64,000 nt of DNA from JAVSMW01 sp032027005 (lineage in GTDB: Bacteria; Bacillota; Thermincolia; Thermincolales; UBA2595), in assembly GCA_032027005.1 (NCBI GenBank), contig JAVSMW010000012.1, positions 109,313 to 173,312 on the forward strand, given 5' to 3'. Under the pieces are notes generated by a model, which had not been told where the DNA came from, did not search any database, and saw only the letters and a program-made list of their open reading frames with translations. The position numbers were made by a program, and so were the translations under genes. The stretch's first letter is position 1. Each line of letters starts with the position of its first letter. Shown piece after piece: positions 45,534 through 54,507 of this stretch.

Positions 45534-47867
45534 TTAAACCCCCTTCAGGGCAGTGGCTAAAACCTGATCCATGTGTTCAACAAAGACGAATTCAAGTTTG
45601 CTCTTGACTTTTTGGGGTATTTCTTCAATATCCCTTTTGTTTTCCATAGGCAGGATAACAGTTTTCACTCCGGCCCGGTGAGCTGCCAGCACCTTTTCTT
45701 TGACACCCCCGATAGGCAGAACCCTGCCGCGAAGGGTAATCTCTCCGGTCATGGCCACTTCCCGCCGGGTCCGCTTGTTGGTAAGGGCGGAGGCTAAAGC
45801 GGTAGCCATGCTGATACCGGCTGAGGGCCCATCTTTGGGGATAGCCCCTTCCGGCACATGGATGTGAACATCCAGCTCCTTGTAAAAATCAGGAGCAATT
45901 TCTAACTCGGCAGCTTTTGATCTGATATAACTGAAGCCGGCTTGGGCCGATTCTTTCATGACTTCCCCCAGTTTTCCGGTCAGAGTAAGCTTACCGTTCC
46001 CCTTCATGGCGGTAACCTCAATAGCCAGTACGTCCCCGCCGGTCTCAGTCCAGGCCAAGCCTGTAGCTATACCAACCTCATCCTCTTTTTCAGCCGTCCC
46101 GTAACGGAAACGGGGAATGCCCAGATAATGCTCCAGATTTTGGATAGTGGCCTTGGCATGTTTAGTTTCACCCGTTACAATATCTTTGGCGGCTTTCCGG
46201 CAGACGGCGGCAATTTGCCGTTCCAGGTTTCTGACCCCGGCTTCTCTGGTATATTCCCTGATAATCTTGCGAACTGTATTCTCGGAAATATTCAGCATTT
46301 TATCTTTTAACCCGTGTTCCTTAATCTGTTTGGGAACCAGGTATCTCATAGCAATGTTAACCTTTTCTTCTTCGGTATAACCTGAAATATATATAACTTC
46401 CATCCTGTCCAGCAGAGGCCGCGGAATAGGATGCAAAGTATTGGCCGTAGTTATAAACATTACATTTGACAGGTCAAAAGGGTTCTCAATATAATGATCG
46501 CTAAAAGTACTGTTCTGCTCCGGGTCCAATACCTCTAATAGAGCGGCAGACGGGTCGCCTCTAAAGTCCGCACTCATCTTATCGATTTCGTCCAGCAGAA
46601 ACACCGGGTTATTTGATCCAGCCTGCTTAATGCCTTGTATAATCCGGCCCGGGAGAGCCCCCACATAAGTACGGCGGTGTCCTCTGATTTCAGCCTCATC
46701 CCGCACACCACCAAGTGACATACGGACAAACTTCCGTTCCAGGGCCCGGGAAATGGATTTAGCCAGAGAAGTCTTCCCAACTCCAGGCGGTCCCACAAAA
46801 CAAAGGATAGGACCTTTCATTTTTTTAGCCATTTTGCGGATAGCGAGGTATTCGAGAATTCGTTCTTTTACTTTTTCCAGCCCATAATGATCTTCATTCA
46901 GGACAATTTCGGCCTGGTTAATATCAAGGCGGTCCTTGGTCTTTTTGTTCCAGGGTAGAACCAGCAGCCAGTCCAGATATGTCCGGATAACTCCTGATTC
47001 AGCAGCCATGGGCGGCATTTTCTCCAAACGCTCAACTTCCTTAAGAGCCTTCTCTTTGACCTCCTGGGGTAATTTAGCCTGTTCAATCTTCTGTTTATAT
47101 TCCTCACTCTCGGCGGTCCGCTCGTCTTTTTCTCCCAGCTCCTTCTGAATAGCCTTCAGCTGTTCCCTGAGATAATATTCCTTTTGAGTTTTTTCCATTT
47201 GTTTGCGGACTCTTAAATTAATTTTACGCTCAAGCTCCAGGATTTCCATTTCTTTAGCTACAATTTCGCAAAGGATCTCCAGCCTCCGGGATACGTCAAC
47301 GGCTTCTAAGACCCGTTGTTTATCATCCAATTTTAAGGCCAGATGGGAGGCGATTATGTCGGCTAAACGTCCCGGTTCTTCAAGGTTTACCACTGTAACC
47401 ACAGTCTCAGGTGGAATGCGTTTACTCATTTTAACATACTGTTCAAACTGGTTGACCAGACTTCTCATCAAAGCCTCAATATTGGAAGTAACTTTAGTTG
47501 ACTCGGTAAACTCATTGATTTCCACTTTAAAGTACGGCTCGTGATCCAGGTACCGTTCAATTTTCGCCCTGGAAAGGCCCTCGACCAAAACCCTGATGGT
47601 GCCCCCAGGCAGCTTTAACAGCTGCTTTATTTCGGCCACGGTCCCAATCTCGAAGATATCTTCCTCGCCCGGCTCATCTGTCTGGGCTTCCTTCTGGGTG
47701 GCCAAAAAGATTATCCTATCCTGAAGCATTGTCTCTTCAATTGCCTTTACCGACTTCTCCCTGCCCACATCCAAATGTATTATCATAAACGGAAAAACCA
47801 GGATGCCCCTGAGTGGAAGAAGTGGAAGCTGGCGTAACGTTGAGTTAGGTTTATTTTCTTCACCCAT
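45534..47867 (-). CDS. lon: ATP-dependent protease LonA
   Basis: About 777 residues from the ATG at 47867 (GGAGGTGGC 4 bases upstream; an in-frame ATG 30 bases earlier lacks a site). LON substrate domain (about 10-200), coiled-coil region, AAA+ with GPPGVGKTS and VFLLDEIDK, and C-terminal protease domain with the Ser in KDGPSAGIS and the Lys in GGVKEKVLAAHRAG. It degrades misfolded and regulatory proteins in the cytosol. No HrcA or CtsR site seen. Confidence 0.97.
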   Translation of the reverse strand: MGEENKPNSTLRQLPLLPLRGILVFPFMIIHLDVGREKSVKAIEETMLQDRIIFLATQKEAQTDEPGEEDIFEIGTVAEIKQLLKLPGGTIRVLVEGLSRAKIERYLDHEPYFKVEINEFTESTKVTSNIEALMRSLVNQFEQYVKMSKRIPPETVVTVVNLEEPGRLADIIASHLALKLDDKQRVLEAVDVSRRLEILCEIVAKEMEILELERKINLRVRKQMEKTQKEYYLREQLKAIQKELGEKDERTAESEEYKQKIEQAKLPQEVKEKALKEVERLEKMPPMAAESGVIRTYLDWLLVLPWNKKTKDRLDINQAEIVLNEDHYGLEKVKERILEYLAIRKMAKKMKGPILCFVGPPGVGKTSLAKSISRALERKFVRMSLGGVRDEAEIRGHRRTYVGALPGRIIQGIKQAGSNNPVFLLDEIDKMSADFRGDPSAALLEVLDPEQNSTFSDHYIENPFDLSNVMFITTANTLHPIPRPLLDRMEVIYISGYTEEEKVNIAMRYLVPKQIKEHGLKDKMLNISENTVRKIIREYTREAGVRNLERQIAAVCRKAAKDIVTGETKHAKATIQNLEHYLGIPRFRYGTAEKEDEVGIATGLAWTETGGDVLAIEVTAMKGNGKLTLTGKLGEVMKESAQAGFSYIRSKAAELEIAPDFYKELDVHIHVPEGAIPKDGPSAGISMATALASALTNKRTRREVAMTGEITLRGRVLPIGGVKEKVLAAHRAGVKTVILPMENKRDIEEIPQKVKSKLEFVFVEHMDQVLATALKGV

Positions 47868-47962
47868 TGATGCCACCTCCGATTCTGTTAGATTCAACCT
47901 TTTATAATATAATAACTATTATATACTGGTTAAAGAGTTTCCTGCAATAGATGAGCTTAATT

Positions 47963-47993
47963 TAAAAGCCCCGTATTATGGAACCGGGGCTTG
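47963..47993 (-). terminator. Terminator after lonB
   Basis: On the minus strand AAGCCCCG-loop-CGGGGCTTTT, 8-bp GC-rich stem then TTTTAAATT. It separates lonB from lonA. Confidence 0.8.
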
Positions 47994-48005
47994 GCATTCA
48001 CTTAT

Positions 48006-49688
48006 TTAAAGGGGTGAAGCGCTGAGAGTGTTGGTCTGGAAATAACCGTCGGGTCCGGAACTTTCAGCAATCAGGCTGTTATTGATTACATCAGTAATAT
48101 TCTCCACAGCGATTACTTCTATGCCTTCCATCTCCTTAAATATATCCTGATAATTTTCCCGGGGAATAAAAACCCGTTTGGCCCCGGCATGCTTTGCCGC
48201 TTCTACTTTAGCCACCACTCCGCCAATTGGTTTGATCGAACCTCTGATGGAAATTTCCCCGGTCATGGCTAATTTGTTATCTACAGGAACTTTCTTAATG
48301 GCCGAATAGACAGCTGTAGCTATGGCCACGCCGGCCGAAGGACCGTCAATTGGTGTTCCGCCCGGAAAATTTATGTGGATGTCATAATTACGGGGATCTA
48401 CTTTGACAGTGTGTCTGAGTGTTGTCAGCACATTCTCCACCGAACCCCTGGCCATACTCTTGCGTTTTATAACTTTACTGCCACTGCCGATTTCTTCTTC
48501 ATCGACTACCCCAGTCACAGTTAAGATGCCCTTCCCTTTAGCCGCAGGCAGCACCGCAGCTTCAATTTCGACCAGGGTGCCCATATTGGGCCCATATACA
48601 GCCAATCCATTCACAAAGCCCACCTGAGGATATGGAGGTATTTTCTTTTCCGGACGCGGCGAATACTGCCCACTGTTCACAACCCATTCAATGTCGGTGG
48701 CTTTAATTTCTTGGCGACGCTCAGTTAAAGCTATACCGGCTGAAATCTGAATAATATTAACTGCCTCTCTGCCGTTAGTAGCATATTTTTTAACAACTTC
48801 AACAGCCCCTTCACCCAGTTTAAAATCAACTTTCTGGGCTGCATTTTCGGCAATGATGGAAATTTCCTGCGGCAGCAGCGGCCTGAAAAATACCTCCAGG
48901 CACCGTGATCTGATGGCAGGCGGAATATCCTGCGGCTGTCTGGTTGTAGCTCCTACCAGGCGAAAATCAGCCGGCAGTCCGTTTTGAAAAATATCATGTA
49001 TATGTACTGGGATATTATTGTCTTCAGAACTATAATAGGCACTCTCCAGAAATACCTTGCGATCTTCCAGCACTTTTAATAATTTATTCATCTGGATAGA
49101 GTGAAGTTCCCCTATTTCATCAATAAAAAGCATGCCCCCGTGAGCTTTGGTGACTGCCCCCGATTTAGGCTGGGGAATCCCTGCCATGCCCATAGCACCT
49201 GCACCCTGGTAAATCGGATCATGAACAGAGCCTATCAGGGGATCAGCGATACCACGTTCATCAAATCTAGCCGTGGTGGCATCAACCTCGACAAACTTAG
49301 CTTTTTCTCCAAAGGGGGAATCTCCATTCCGTTTGGCTTCCTCAAGTACCAACCGCGCTGCTGCAGTCTTCCCGACACCGGGTGATCCGTAGATTATAAC
49401 ATGTTGTGGGTTCGGTCCGCATAAAGCGGCACGCAATGCCTTGAGTCCTTCTTCTTGACCAATTATTTCCTCAAACTTAGTGGGCCGCGTTTTTTCCGAT
49501 AATGGTTCCGTAAGGCTTAACTGCCGCAGCTGGAGCAGTTTGTCCATTTCCTTTCTGGATTCTCTCTCCACGGCAACCTTATTACCCTGTTGGGCCCTTA
49601 ACAGATTTAAAAAATACAACCCAATGACAATAGCAAAAAACAGTTGGACAAAACTTAAAAAACCACCAATCCCGCTTAAAAAATTCAC
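48006..49688 (-). CDS. lonB: Sporulation-type ATP-dependent protease LonB
   Basis: 560 residues. It has an N-terminal membrane helix (about 12-30, FLSFVQLFFAIVIGLYFL) in place of the LON substrate domain. The AAA+ domain has GSPGVGKTAAARLV and LFIDEIGEL; the protease domain has Ser in IDGPSAGVA and Lys in GGVVAKVEAAKHAG. The layout matches forespore LonB of Bacillus and Clostridia. It lies directly upstream of lonA with a terminator between. Confidence 0.95.
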   Translation of the reverse strand: MNFLSGIGGFLSFVQLFFAIVIGLYFLNLLRAQQGNKVAVERESRKEMDKLLQLRQLSLTEPLSEKTRPTKFEEIIGQEEGLKALRAALCGPNPQHVIIYGSPGVGKTAAARLVLEEAKRNGDSPFGEKAKFVEVDATTARFDERGIADPLIGSVHDPIYQGAGAMGMAGIPQPKSGAVTKAHGGMLFIDEIGELHSIQMNKLLKVLEDRKVFLESAYYSSEDNNIPVHIHDIFQNGLPADFRLVGATTRQPQDIPPAIRSRCLEVFFRPLLPQEISIIAENAAQKVDFKLGEGAVEVVKKYATNGREAVNIIQISAGIALTERRQEIKATDIEWVVNSGQYSPRPEKKIPPYPQVGFVNGLAVYGPNMGTLVEIEAAVLPAAKGKGILTVTGVVDEEEIGSGSKVIKRKSMARGSVENVLTTLRHTVKVDPRNYDIHINFPGGTPIDGPSAGVAIATAVYSAIKKVPVDNKLAMTGEISIRGSIKPIGGVVAKVEAAKHAGAKRVFIPRENYQDIFKEMEGIEVIAVENITDVINNSLIAESSGPDGYFQTNTLSASPL

Positions 49689-49862
49689 AGCTTACCCTCC
49701 TCAATCCAATTACTCTTGCACCAAGGATAGTATTGCCAGACAAACATTAATTTATAAGCAAAAGAGGCTTTAACTGGACCTGCTTCCAGCTTTTTGCGGC
49801 GACGGGTAAAGTATCGAATTTTCAGTTATCAATGGTGGATTTAGCTTCAAGGCTCCCGATAG

Positions 49863-50234
49863 TTAGTAATGGCTTGGAACATCACGTAATTCGTCACTAT
49901 AAAAGCAAATTGCGAGACAATAAAAATAATAAAGCCAAACCAGGAAGTCTTTGATGAACAGCAGAGCGAAGGACCATTTCAAATAGTTCAGGATGGGGTT
50001 GGGAATTTGATCATGTTTCTTTATCGCAGCATAGAGTAAAATAAGATTAATTCCTAATAAGCCTATCATATACTGCAAGGGATCCAAATATGTTTTAAAA
50101 CCAATTAACCAGTCACTATCAGCCGTAAACCGGGAGTCATTCAAGCGGCCTAATGTGACCAAGACCCCTAAGACCAGAATGGCCCGAGCCACATGCTTTT
50201 CTTTTTGCGCATCAGTCAAGTCCAAAGTCTTCAT
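49863..50234 (-). CDS. Small membrane protein of unknown function
   Basis: About 123 residues from the ATG at 50234 (GGAGGTATTT site). Predicted segments: a helix at about 12-30 (ARAILVLGVLVTLGRL), one at 50-75 (YMIGLLGINLILLYAAI) and one at 90-115. No family recognised. It stands alone between lonB and a toxin-antitoxin remnant, in DNA that looks inserted between lonB and clpX. Confidence 0.7.
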   Translation of the reverse strand: MKTLDLTDAQKEKHVARAILVLGVLVTLGRLNDSRFTADSDWLIGFKTYLDPLQYMIGLLGINLILLYAAIKKHDQIPNPILNYLKWSFALLFIKDFLVWLYYFYCLAICFYSDELRDVPSHY

Positions 50235-50363
50235 AAATACCTCCAGGATGAAACGGAATAGCAAAGGAGAGGCGTTACCCCGCAAGGGATAGCACCTCTC
50301 TATATGATTTATAATTATTTGTTTAAGATGCTTTTGTCATCATCTTGCCGACAATCTTGTATA

Positions 50364-50429
50364 TCAATAAATTCTGTCATTTGCATCAGATGCGATAATT
50401 ACCTGATATATCTTTTCATTACGCTCCAT
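50364..50429 (-). pseudogene. Truncated RelE/ParE-like toxin remnant
   Basis: Starting at an ATG that overlaps the antitoxin stop by 11 bases: MERNEKIYQVIIASDANDRI then Tyr and a stop after 21 codons. The sequence fits the first strand and helix of ParE/RelE toxins, which run 85-105 residues; the rest is lost or out of frame. Confidence 0.55.
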
Positions 50430-50715
50430 GCTCCGCTCCCTTGGCGATTGCTTCCCTCATGTTCTTTTCGAACTCATCAACCGTATATCCTTGATTCCCA
50501 AGCAAACGGGAACGTTCCGTTGCAAGCAAACGCTCGGCTGTCGCCAAATCATCCTCGCGCCGGTTATATGTTTCCATATCCATGATAACAGTATCACCGA
50601 CGCCATTTCTAGTTAAAAATACAGGTGCTTTCGTTTTACGGCAAATATCAGCAATACTGTTGTAATTTTTTCGTAGCTCACTTGATGGCTTAATGATTGT
50701 ACTCAATTTCCTCAC
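50419..50715 (-). CDS. Phd/YefM-family antitoxin
   Basis: 98 residues. The N-terminal Phd/YefM DNA-binding fold has IIKPSSELRKNYNSI, APVFLTRNGVGDTVIMDMETYNRRE; the helical C-terminus is the toxin-binding part. The start is GTG at 50715 or the TTG 6 bases on. Phd antitoxins repress their own operon and neutralise a RelE/ParE-type toxin; here only a short toxin stub follows. Confidence 0.9.
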   Translation of the reverse strand: MRKLSTIIKPSSELRKNYNSIADICRKTKAPVFLTRNGVGDTVIMDMETYNRREDDLATAERLLATERSRLLGNQGYTVDEFEKNMREAIAKGAEHGA

Positions 50716-50820
50716 TCCCGATAGTCAAATTCATACCAATATTATACCCTTAAAAGACTTTAATAACAAGAGCGAGGTTGCTGATAAAAGGCTGTTAAGT
50801 TATAGACTAACACAACGCAA

Positions 50821-50849
50821 AGGCAGATAGCTTGATCTGCTATCTGCCT
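50821..50849 (-). terminator. Hairpin after clpX
   Basis: Perfect 11-bp stem AGGCAGATAGC/GCTATCTGCCT with a 7-base loop, 73 bp after the clpX stop. The minus-strand tail is TTTGCG, so T content is low; probable terminator. Confidence 0.6.
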
Positions 50850-50921
50850 CACCCAATACCCACGGTTAATAAAATGTCCCTAGGGGAATGCGCCTGACCA
50901 GGCAACTCTCTTCTTTTATCC

Positions 50922-52181
50922 TTAAGCTGTTTCTTCTTTTTTCTTCTTCCTGTCTACTGTCAACAATATAGGCTGTTCCTTCTTGCCAACCACCTCTTTG
51001 GTGATTGTGCATTTGATGATATCGTCCCGGGAAGGAACTTCATACATTACATCAAGCATGATATCTTCAATGATGGCCCTTAAGCCCCTGGCCCCGGTAT
51101 TACGCTTCATAGCTTCCCGGGCAATGTTTTCAAGGGCATCTTCTTTGAATTCCAGGTTAATACCGTCTAACTCAAAGAACTTTTGATACTGCTTAACCAA
51201 AGCATTCTTAGGCTCGGTCAGAATTCTGACCAGGGCTTTTTCATCAAGGGCTTCCAGAGTGACAATAACCGGCAGACGACCGACAAACTCCGGAATTAAC
51301 CCATACTTGAGTAGATCTTCAGGCAAAATCTGTTTGAGAATTTCGCCTGGATTCTTAACTTTTTTGGACTGAATTTCCGCTCCAAAACCGAGACTCTTTT
51401 TACCGATCCGGTTTTGAATCAGTTTATCAATGCCGTCAAAAGCACCGCCACAAATAAACAGGATATTCGTGGTATCAAGCTGAATAAATTCCTGATGCGG
51501 GTGTTTGCGACCGCCCTGAGGCGGTACACTGGCCACTGTACCCTCTAATATTTTCAGCAAGGCCTGCTGTACACCTTCACCGGAAACATCCCTTGTAATT
51601 GAAGGATTTTCCGATTTGCGGGCGATTTTATCAATTTCGTCAATATATACAATACCCTTTTCTGCTTTCTCCACATCATAATCAGCAGCCTGAATCAGTT
51701 TTAAAAGGATGTTTTCAACATCCTCCCCAACATAACCGGCTTCTGTGAGAGAGGTAGCGTCAGCTATGGCAAAAGGAACATTCAACAGTCTGGCTAGGGT
51801 TTGAGCTAACAGTGTTTTACCACTGCCTGTAGGACCGAGCATAACGATGTTACTCTTCTGAAGTTCAACATCATCTACTTTACTGCCCATATTTATTCTT
51901 TTGTAATGGTTATACACTGCTACTGACAGTGCCTTTTTGGCGGAATCCTGACCGATCACATACTGATCAAGAATATCCTTAATTTCTTTGGGTTTGGGCA
52001 GGTCACCCATTTCCATCCCGAGGTCTTCACTGAGTTCTTCTTCAATTATCTCGTTACATAACTCGATACATTCATCACAAATGTAGACCCCCGGCCCTGC
52101 TACCAACTTCTTTACTTGGTCCTGCAACTTACCGCAAAACGAACATTTTAGTTGGCCCTTGTCATCACTGAACTTATACAT
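50922..52181 (-). CDS. clpX: ClpX ATPase (unfoldase of ClpXP)
   Basis: 419 residues. The zinc-binding domain CSFCGKLQDQVKKLVAGPGVYICDEC has four Cys. Walker A GPTGSGKT, Walker B VYIDEIDK, and the LGF loop for ClpP docking (RIGKKSLGFG) are seen. It unfolds tagged proteins and feeds them to ClpP. It lies 20 bp after clpP with an AGAGGTGAG site; clpP-clpX form an operon. Confidence 0.97.
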   Translation of the reverse strand: MYKFSDDKGQLKCSFCGKLQDQVKKLVAGPGVYICDECIELCNEIIEEELSEDLGMEMGDLPKPKEIKDILDQYVIGQDSAKKALSVAVYNHYKRINMGSKVDDVELQKSNIVMLGPTGSGKTLLAQTLARLLNVPFAIADATSLTEAGYVGEDVENILLKLIQAADYDVEKAEKGIVYIDEIDKIARKSENPSITRDVSGEGVQQALLKILEGTVASVPPQGGRKHPHQEFIQLDTTNILFICGGAFDGIDKLIQNRIGKKSLGFGAEIQSKKVKNPGEILKQILPEDLLKYGLIPEFVGRLPVIVTLEALDEKALVRILTEPKNALVKQYQKFFELDGINLEFKEDALENIAREAMKRNTGARGLRAIIEDIMLDVMYEVPSRDDIIKCTITKEVVGKKEQPILLTVDRKKKKEETA

Positions 52182-52201
52182 AGCATCTCACCTCTGTTCC
52201 T

Positions 52202-52786
52202 TTACTTGCGAACACTGATCACCTCGTCAACAATTCCGTAGTCCTTGGCTTCCTGTGCGGACATGAAGAAATCACGCTCAGTGTCCTGCGCCAATCTTTC
52301 CAGTGGTTGGCCGGTATGTGTTGCGAGTAATTTGTTAAGAACTTCTTTCATCCGTAATATTTCTTTGGCATGAATTTCTATTTCAGTTGCCTGCCCCTGA
52401 ACACCTCCTAAGGGTTGGTGAACCATAATCCGGGCATACGGCAATGAAAAACGTTTTCCTTTAGCACCTGCCGCCAGCAAAAAGGCACCCATGCTAGCCG
52501 CCTGTCCTATGCAAATTGTTGAAACATCAGGCTTGATATACTGCATAGTATCATAAATCGCCATACCTGCAGTAACTACTCCCCCGGGTGAATTCAGATA
52601 CAGGTGAATATCTTTATCAGGGTCCTCAGCCTCCAAGAATAGCAATTGGGCAATGACCAAGTTTGAAACGTAGTCGTCAATAGGTCCTCCGATAAAAATG
52701 ATTCTGTCTTTTAACAGGCGGGAAAAAATATCGTAGGACCGTTCTCCTCTATTTGTTTGTTCAACTACTATAGGTACTAAATTCAT
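52202..52786 (-). CDS. clpP: ClpP serine protease subunit
   Basis: 194 residues, full length. Catalytic Ser in GQAASMGAFLL, His in MVHQPLGG and Asp in the ERDFFMS segment. It forms the 14-subunit chamber served by ClpX. Upstream, a TATAAT (minus strand, just before 52800) could be the -10 element; no CtsR operator is seen. Confidence 0.97.
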   Translation of the reverse strand: MNLVPIVVEQTNRGERSYDIFSRLLKDRIIFIGGPIDDYVSNLVIAQLLFLEAEDPDKDIHLYLNSPGGVVTAGMAIYDTMQYIKPDVSTICIGQAASMGAFLLAAGAKGKRFSLPYARIMVHQPLGGVQGQATEIEIHAKEILRMKEVLNKLLATHTGQPLERLAQDTERDFFMSAQEAKDYGIVDEVISVRK

Positions 52787-52892
52787 AGAATTATAGTCCT
52801 CCTTCTTAATTATACACTATTCTAGTCATATCGGTAAACAAGGCGGTAATAAAATCCGCCTGGTATTTAATGATAATATTTTATCCGATGGC

Positions 52893-52960
52893 TAACCGCC
52901 ACTAAGACCCCCGCTTCTATTAGCGGAAGATAAGTGGCGCTAAGCCCCTGGATAAGTTCA
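52893..52960 (+). mobile_element. Second IS200/IS605-like hairpin end (solo)
   Basis: The stem CGCCACT (52897-52903) / AGTGGCG (52933-52939) encloses CCGCT/AGCGG (52911-52926); then TAAGCCCC and GATAAGTTCA. The series ACCCCCGCTTCTATTAGCGG parallels ACCCCCACTTCTACAAGTGG at 8680, and AAGCCCC...GTTCA parallels 8745-8778. No transposase is nearby. It lies just downstream of tig. Confidence 0.5.
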
Positions 52961-53005
52961 ACTAAACTTCAGATTGAGTCAAAACTACCTGAAGTAAGTT
53001 TCACT

Positions 53006-54295
53006 TTATTTAATTACAGCTTTTCCCTGCAAAAAATCAACAGTTTTATCTATTGTGATACTCTTTTTCAGGGGTTCCAGGTTCCCGGCATTCTGCAGCC
53101 ACTGTTTAAACACGGCAACCTCAGAATTGTATTGAGCAGCCATTTCAGCTACCTTAGCCTCCACATCCTCGTCTGTGGCCTGGATATTTTCTTTGGCAGA
53201 AATAGCTTCCAGGACTAAATCTATTTTGACAGCTTTTTCGGCTGCCGGTCTATATTCGGCGCGAACTGCTCCAATATCTGTACCGCTGAATTTTAAATAA
53301 TCATCCAGATTAAGGCCCTGCATACTAAGCCTTTGTGAGAAATTCTGGAGCATAAAGTCGGTTTTTTGATCTACCATAATCTCCGGAACCTCGACCTGAG
53401 CCGCTTCAACAGCCTTATCTACGAGTTCATCTTTTAATTTGTTCTTGGCCTGTTCCTCCGCTGCCACTTTTAGTCTATTCAAAATATCATTTTTTAATTC
53501 CTCCAGGGTCTCGAATTCGCTAACGTCTTTGGCAAATTCATCATCGAGATTGGCCAGTTCTTTGCGTTTGATAGACTTTACATTAACTTTAAACAGAGCA
53601 TCTTTCCCGGCCAGATCAGGTGAGTGATACTCCTCCGGGAAGGTAACATTTACCTCTTTAGTGTCACCAATTTTAGCTCCTACCAGCTGATCCTCAAATC
53701 CGGGAATAAAGCTATTGGAGCCAAGTTCAAGAGAGTAATCGGTTCCGGCCCCGCCCGGGAAGGCAACTCCGTCAGTAAATCCTTCAAAATCTATAATCAC
53801 AGTGTCTTTAAGCTCTGCCTGTCCTTCTTCCAGGTTTACCAATTGGGCGTGCCGGTTCTGCAGTTTTTCCAGTTCTGAGTTCACAGCTTCGGCATTTGGT
53901 TCATCAAAATTGTTTTCTACTTCCAGACCTATGTACTCGCCCAATTCGACTTCTGGTTTAACTTGAACTGTCGCCTTAAAGACCACAGGTTTGCCATCTT
54001 CATTGTCGACCATATCTATATTTGGTTTATCAATAGGCTCAATCCCGGTTTCTCTGACTGCTTCAAAATAAGTTTCCGGCAGAACCATCTCCAGGGCTTC
54101 TTCCCTCAGATATTCCTTGCCTACATGCCTCTCAATTAAGCCACGCGGGGCTTTGCCTTTTCTAAAACCGGGGATATTGATCTTTTGGGACACCTTTTTG
54201 AATGCTTTATTCATCGCATCATTAAATTTGGCATCTTCAACTTCCACCTGTAGTGCAACAACATTTTTCTCTATCTTTTCCAGATTTACCTTCAT
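53006..54295 (-). CDS. tig: Trigger factor
   Basis: 429 residues. Ribosome-binding N-domain with the signature GFRKGKAPRGLIERHVG (about 43-60), FKBP-type PPIase domain (about 160-245, KDTVIIDFEGFTDGVAFPGGAG), and helical C-terminal chaperone arms. It receives nascent chains at the exit tunnel. tig-clpP-clpX-lonB-lonA is the normal Firmicute order. An AGGAGGAG site precedes the ATG. Confidence 0.97.
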   Translation of the reverse strand: MKVNLEKIEKNVVALQVEVEDAKFNDAMNKAFKKVSQKINIPGFRKGKAPRGLIERHVGKEYLREEALEMVLPETYFEAVRETGIEPIDKPNIDMVDNEDGKPVVFKATVQVKPEVELGEYIGLEVENNFDEPNAEAVNSELEKLQNRHAQLVNLEEGQAELKDTVIIDFEGFTDGVAFPGGAGTDYSLELGSNSFIPGFEDQLVGAKIGDTKEVNVTFPEEYHSPDLAGKDALFKVNVKSIKRKELANLDDEFAKDVSEFETLEELKNDILNRLKVAAEEQAKNKLKDELVDKAVEAAQVEVPEIMVDQKTDFMLQNFSQRLSMQGLNLDDYLKFSGTDIGAVRAEYRPAAEKAVKIDLVLEAISAKENIQATDEDVEAKVAEMAAQYNSEVAVFKQWLQNAGNLEPLKKSITIDKTVDFLQGKAVIK

Positions 54296-54407
54296 TTATG
54301 CTCCTCCTATATTTCTGAAATATATATATGAAAACAATTAAAATTGTGCTTCATCACTTTTTTAAGAATTTTCTGATTAGATTAATAAAATAATTAATAA
54401 AACAACA

Positions 54408-54437
54408 CCCCGGTGGGTGAATCACTCACTACCGAGG
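54408..54437 (-). terminator. Terminator after the GT39-like gene
   Basis: On the minus strand CCTCGGTAGTGA-GTGAT-TCACCCACCGGGG with two mismatches, followed by TGTTGTTTTATTAATTATTTT. It separates the glycosyltransferase operon from tig. Confidence 0.65.
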
Positions 54438-54507
54438 TCAAGATGCTGTCATCTCTTAACTTCGACGGAACCGCAGTACGGGCTTTTATCAAATTACATT
54501 GTATATT

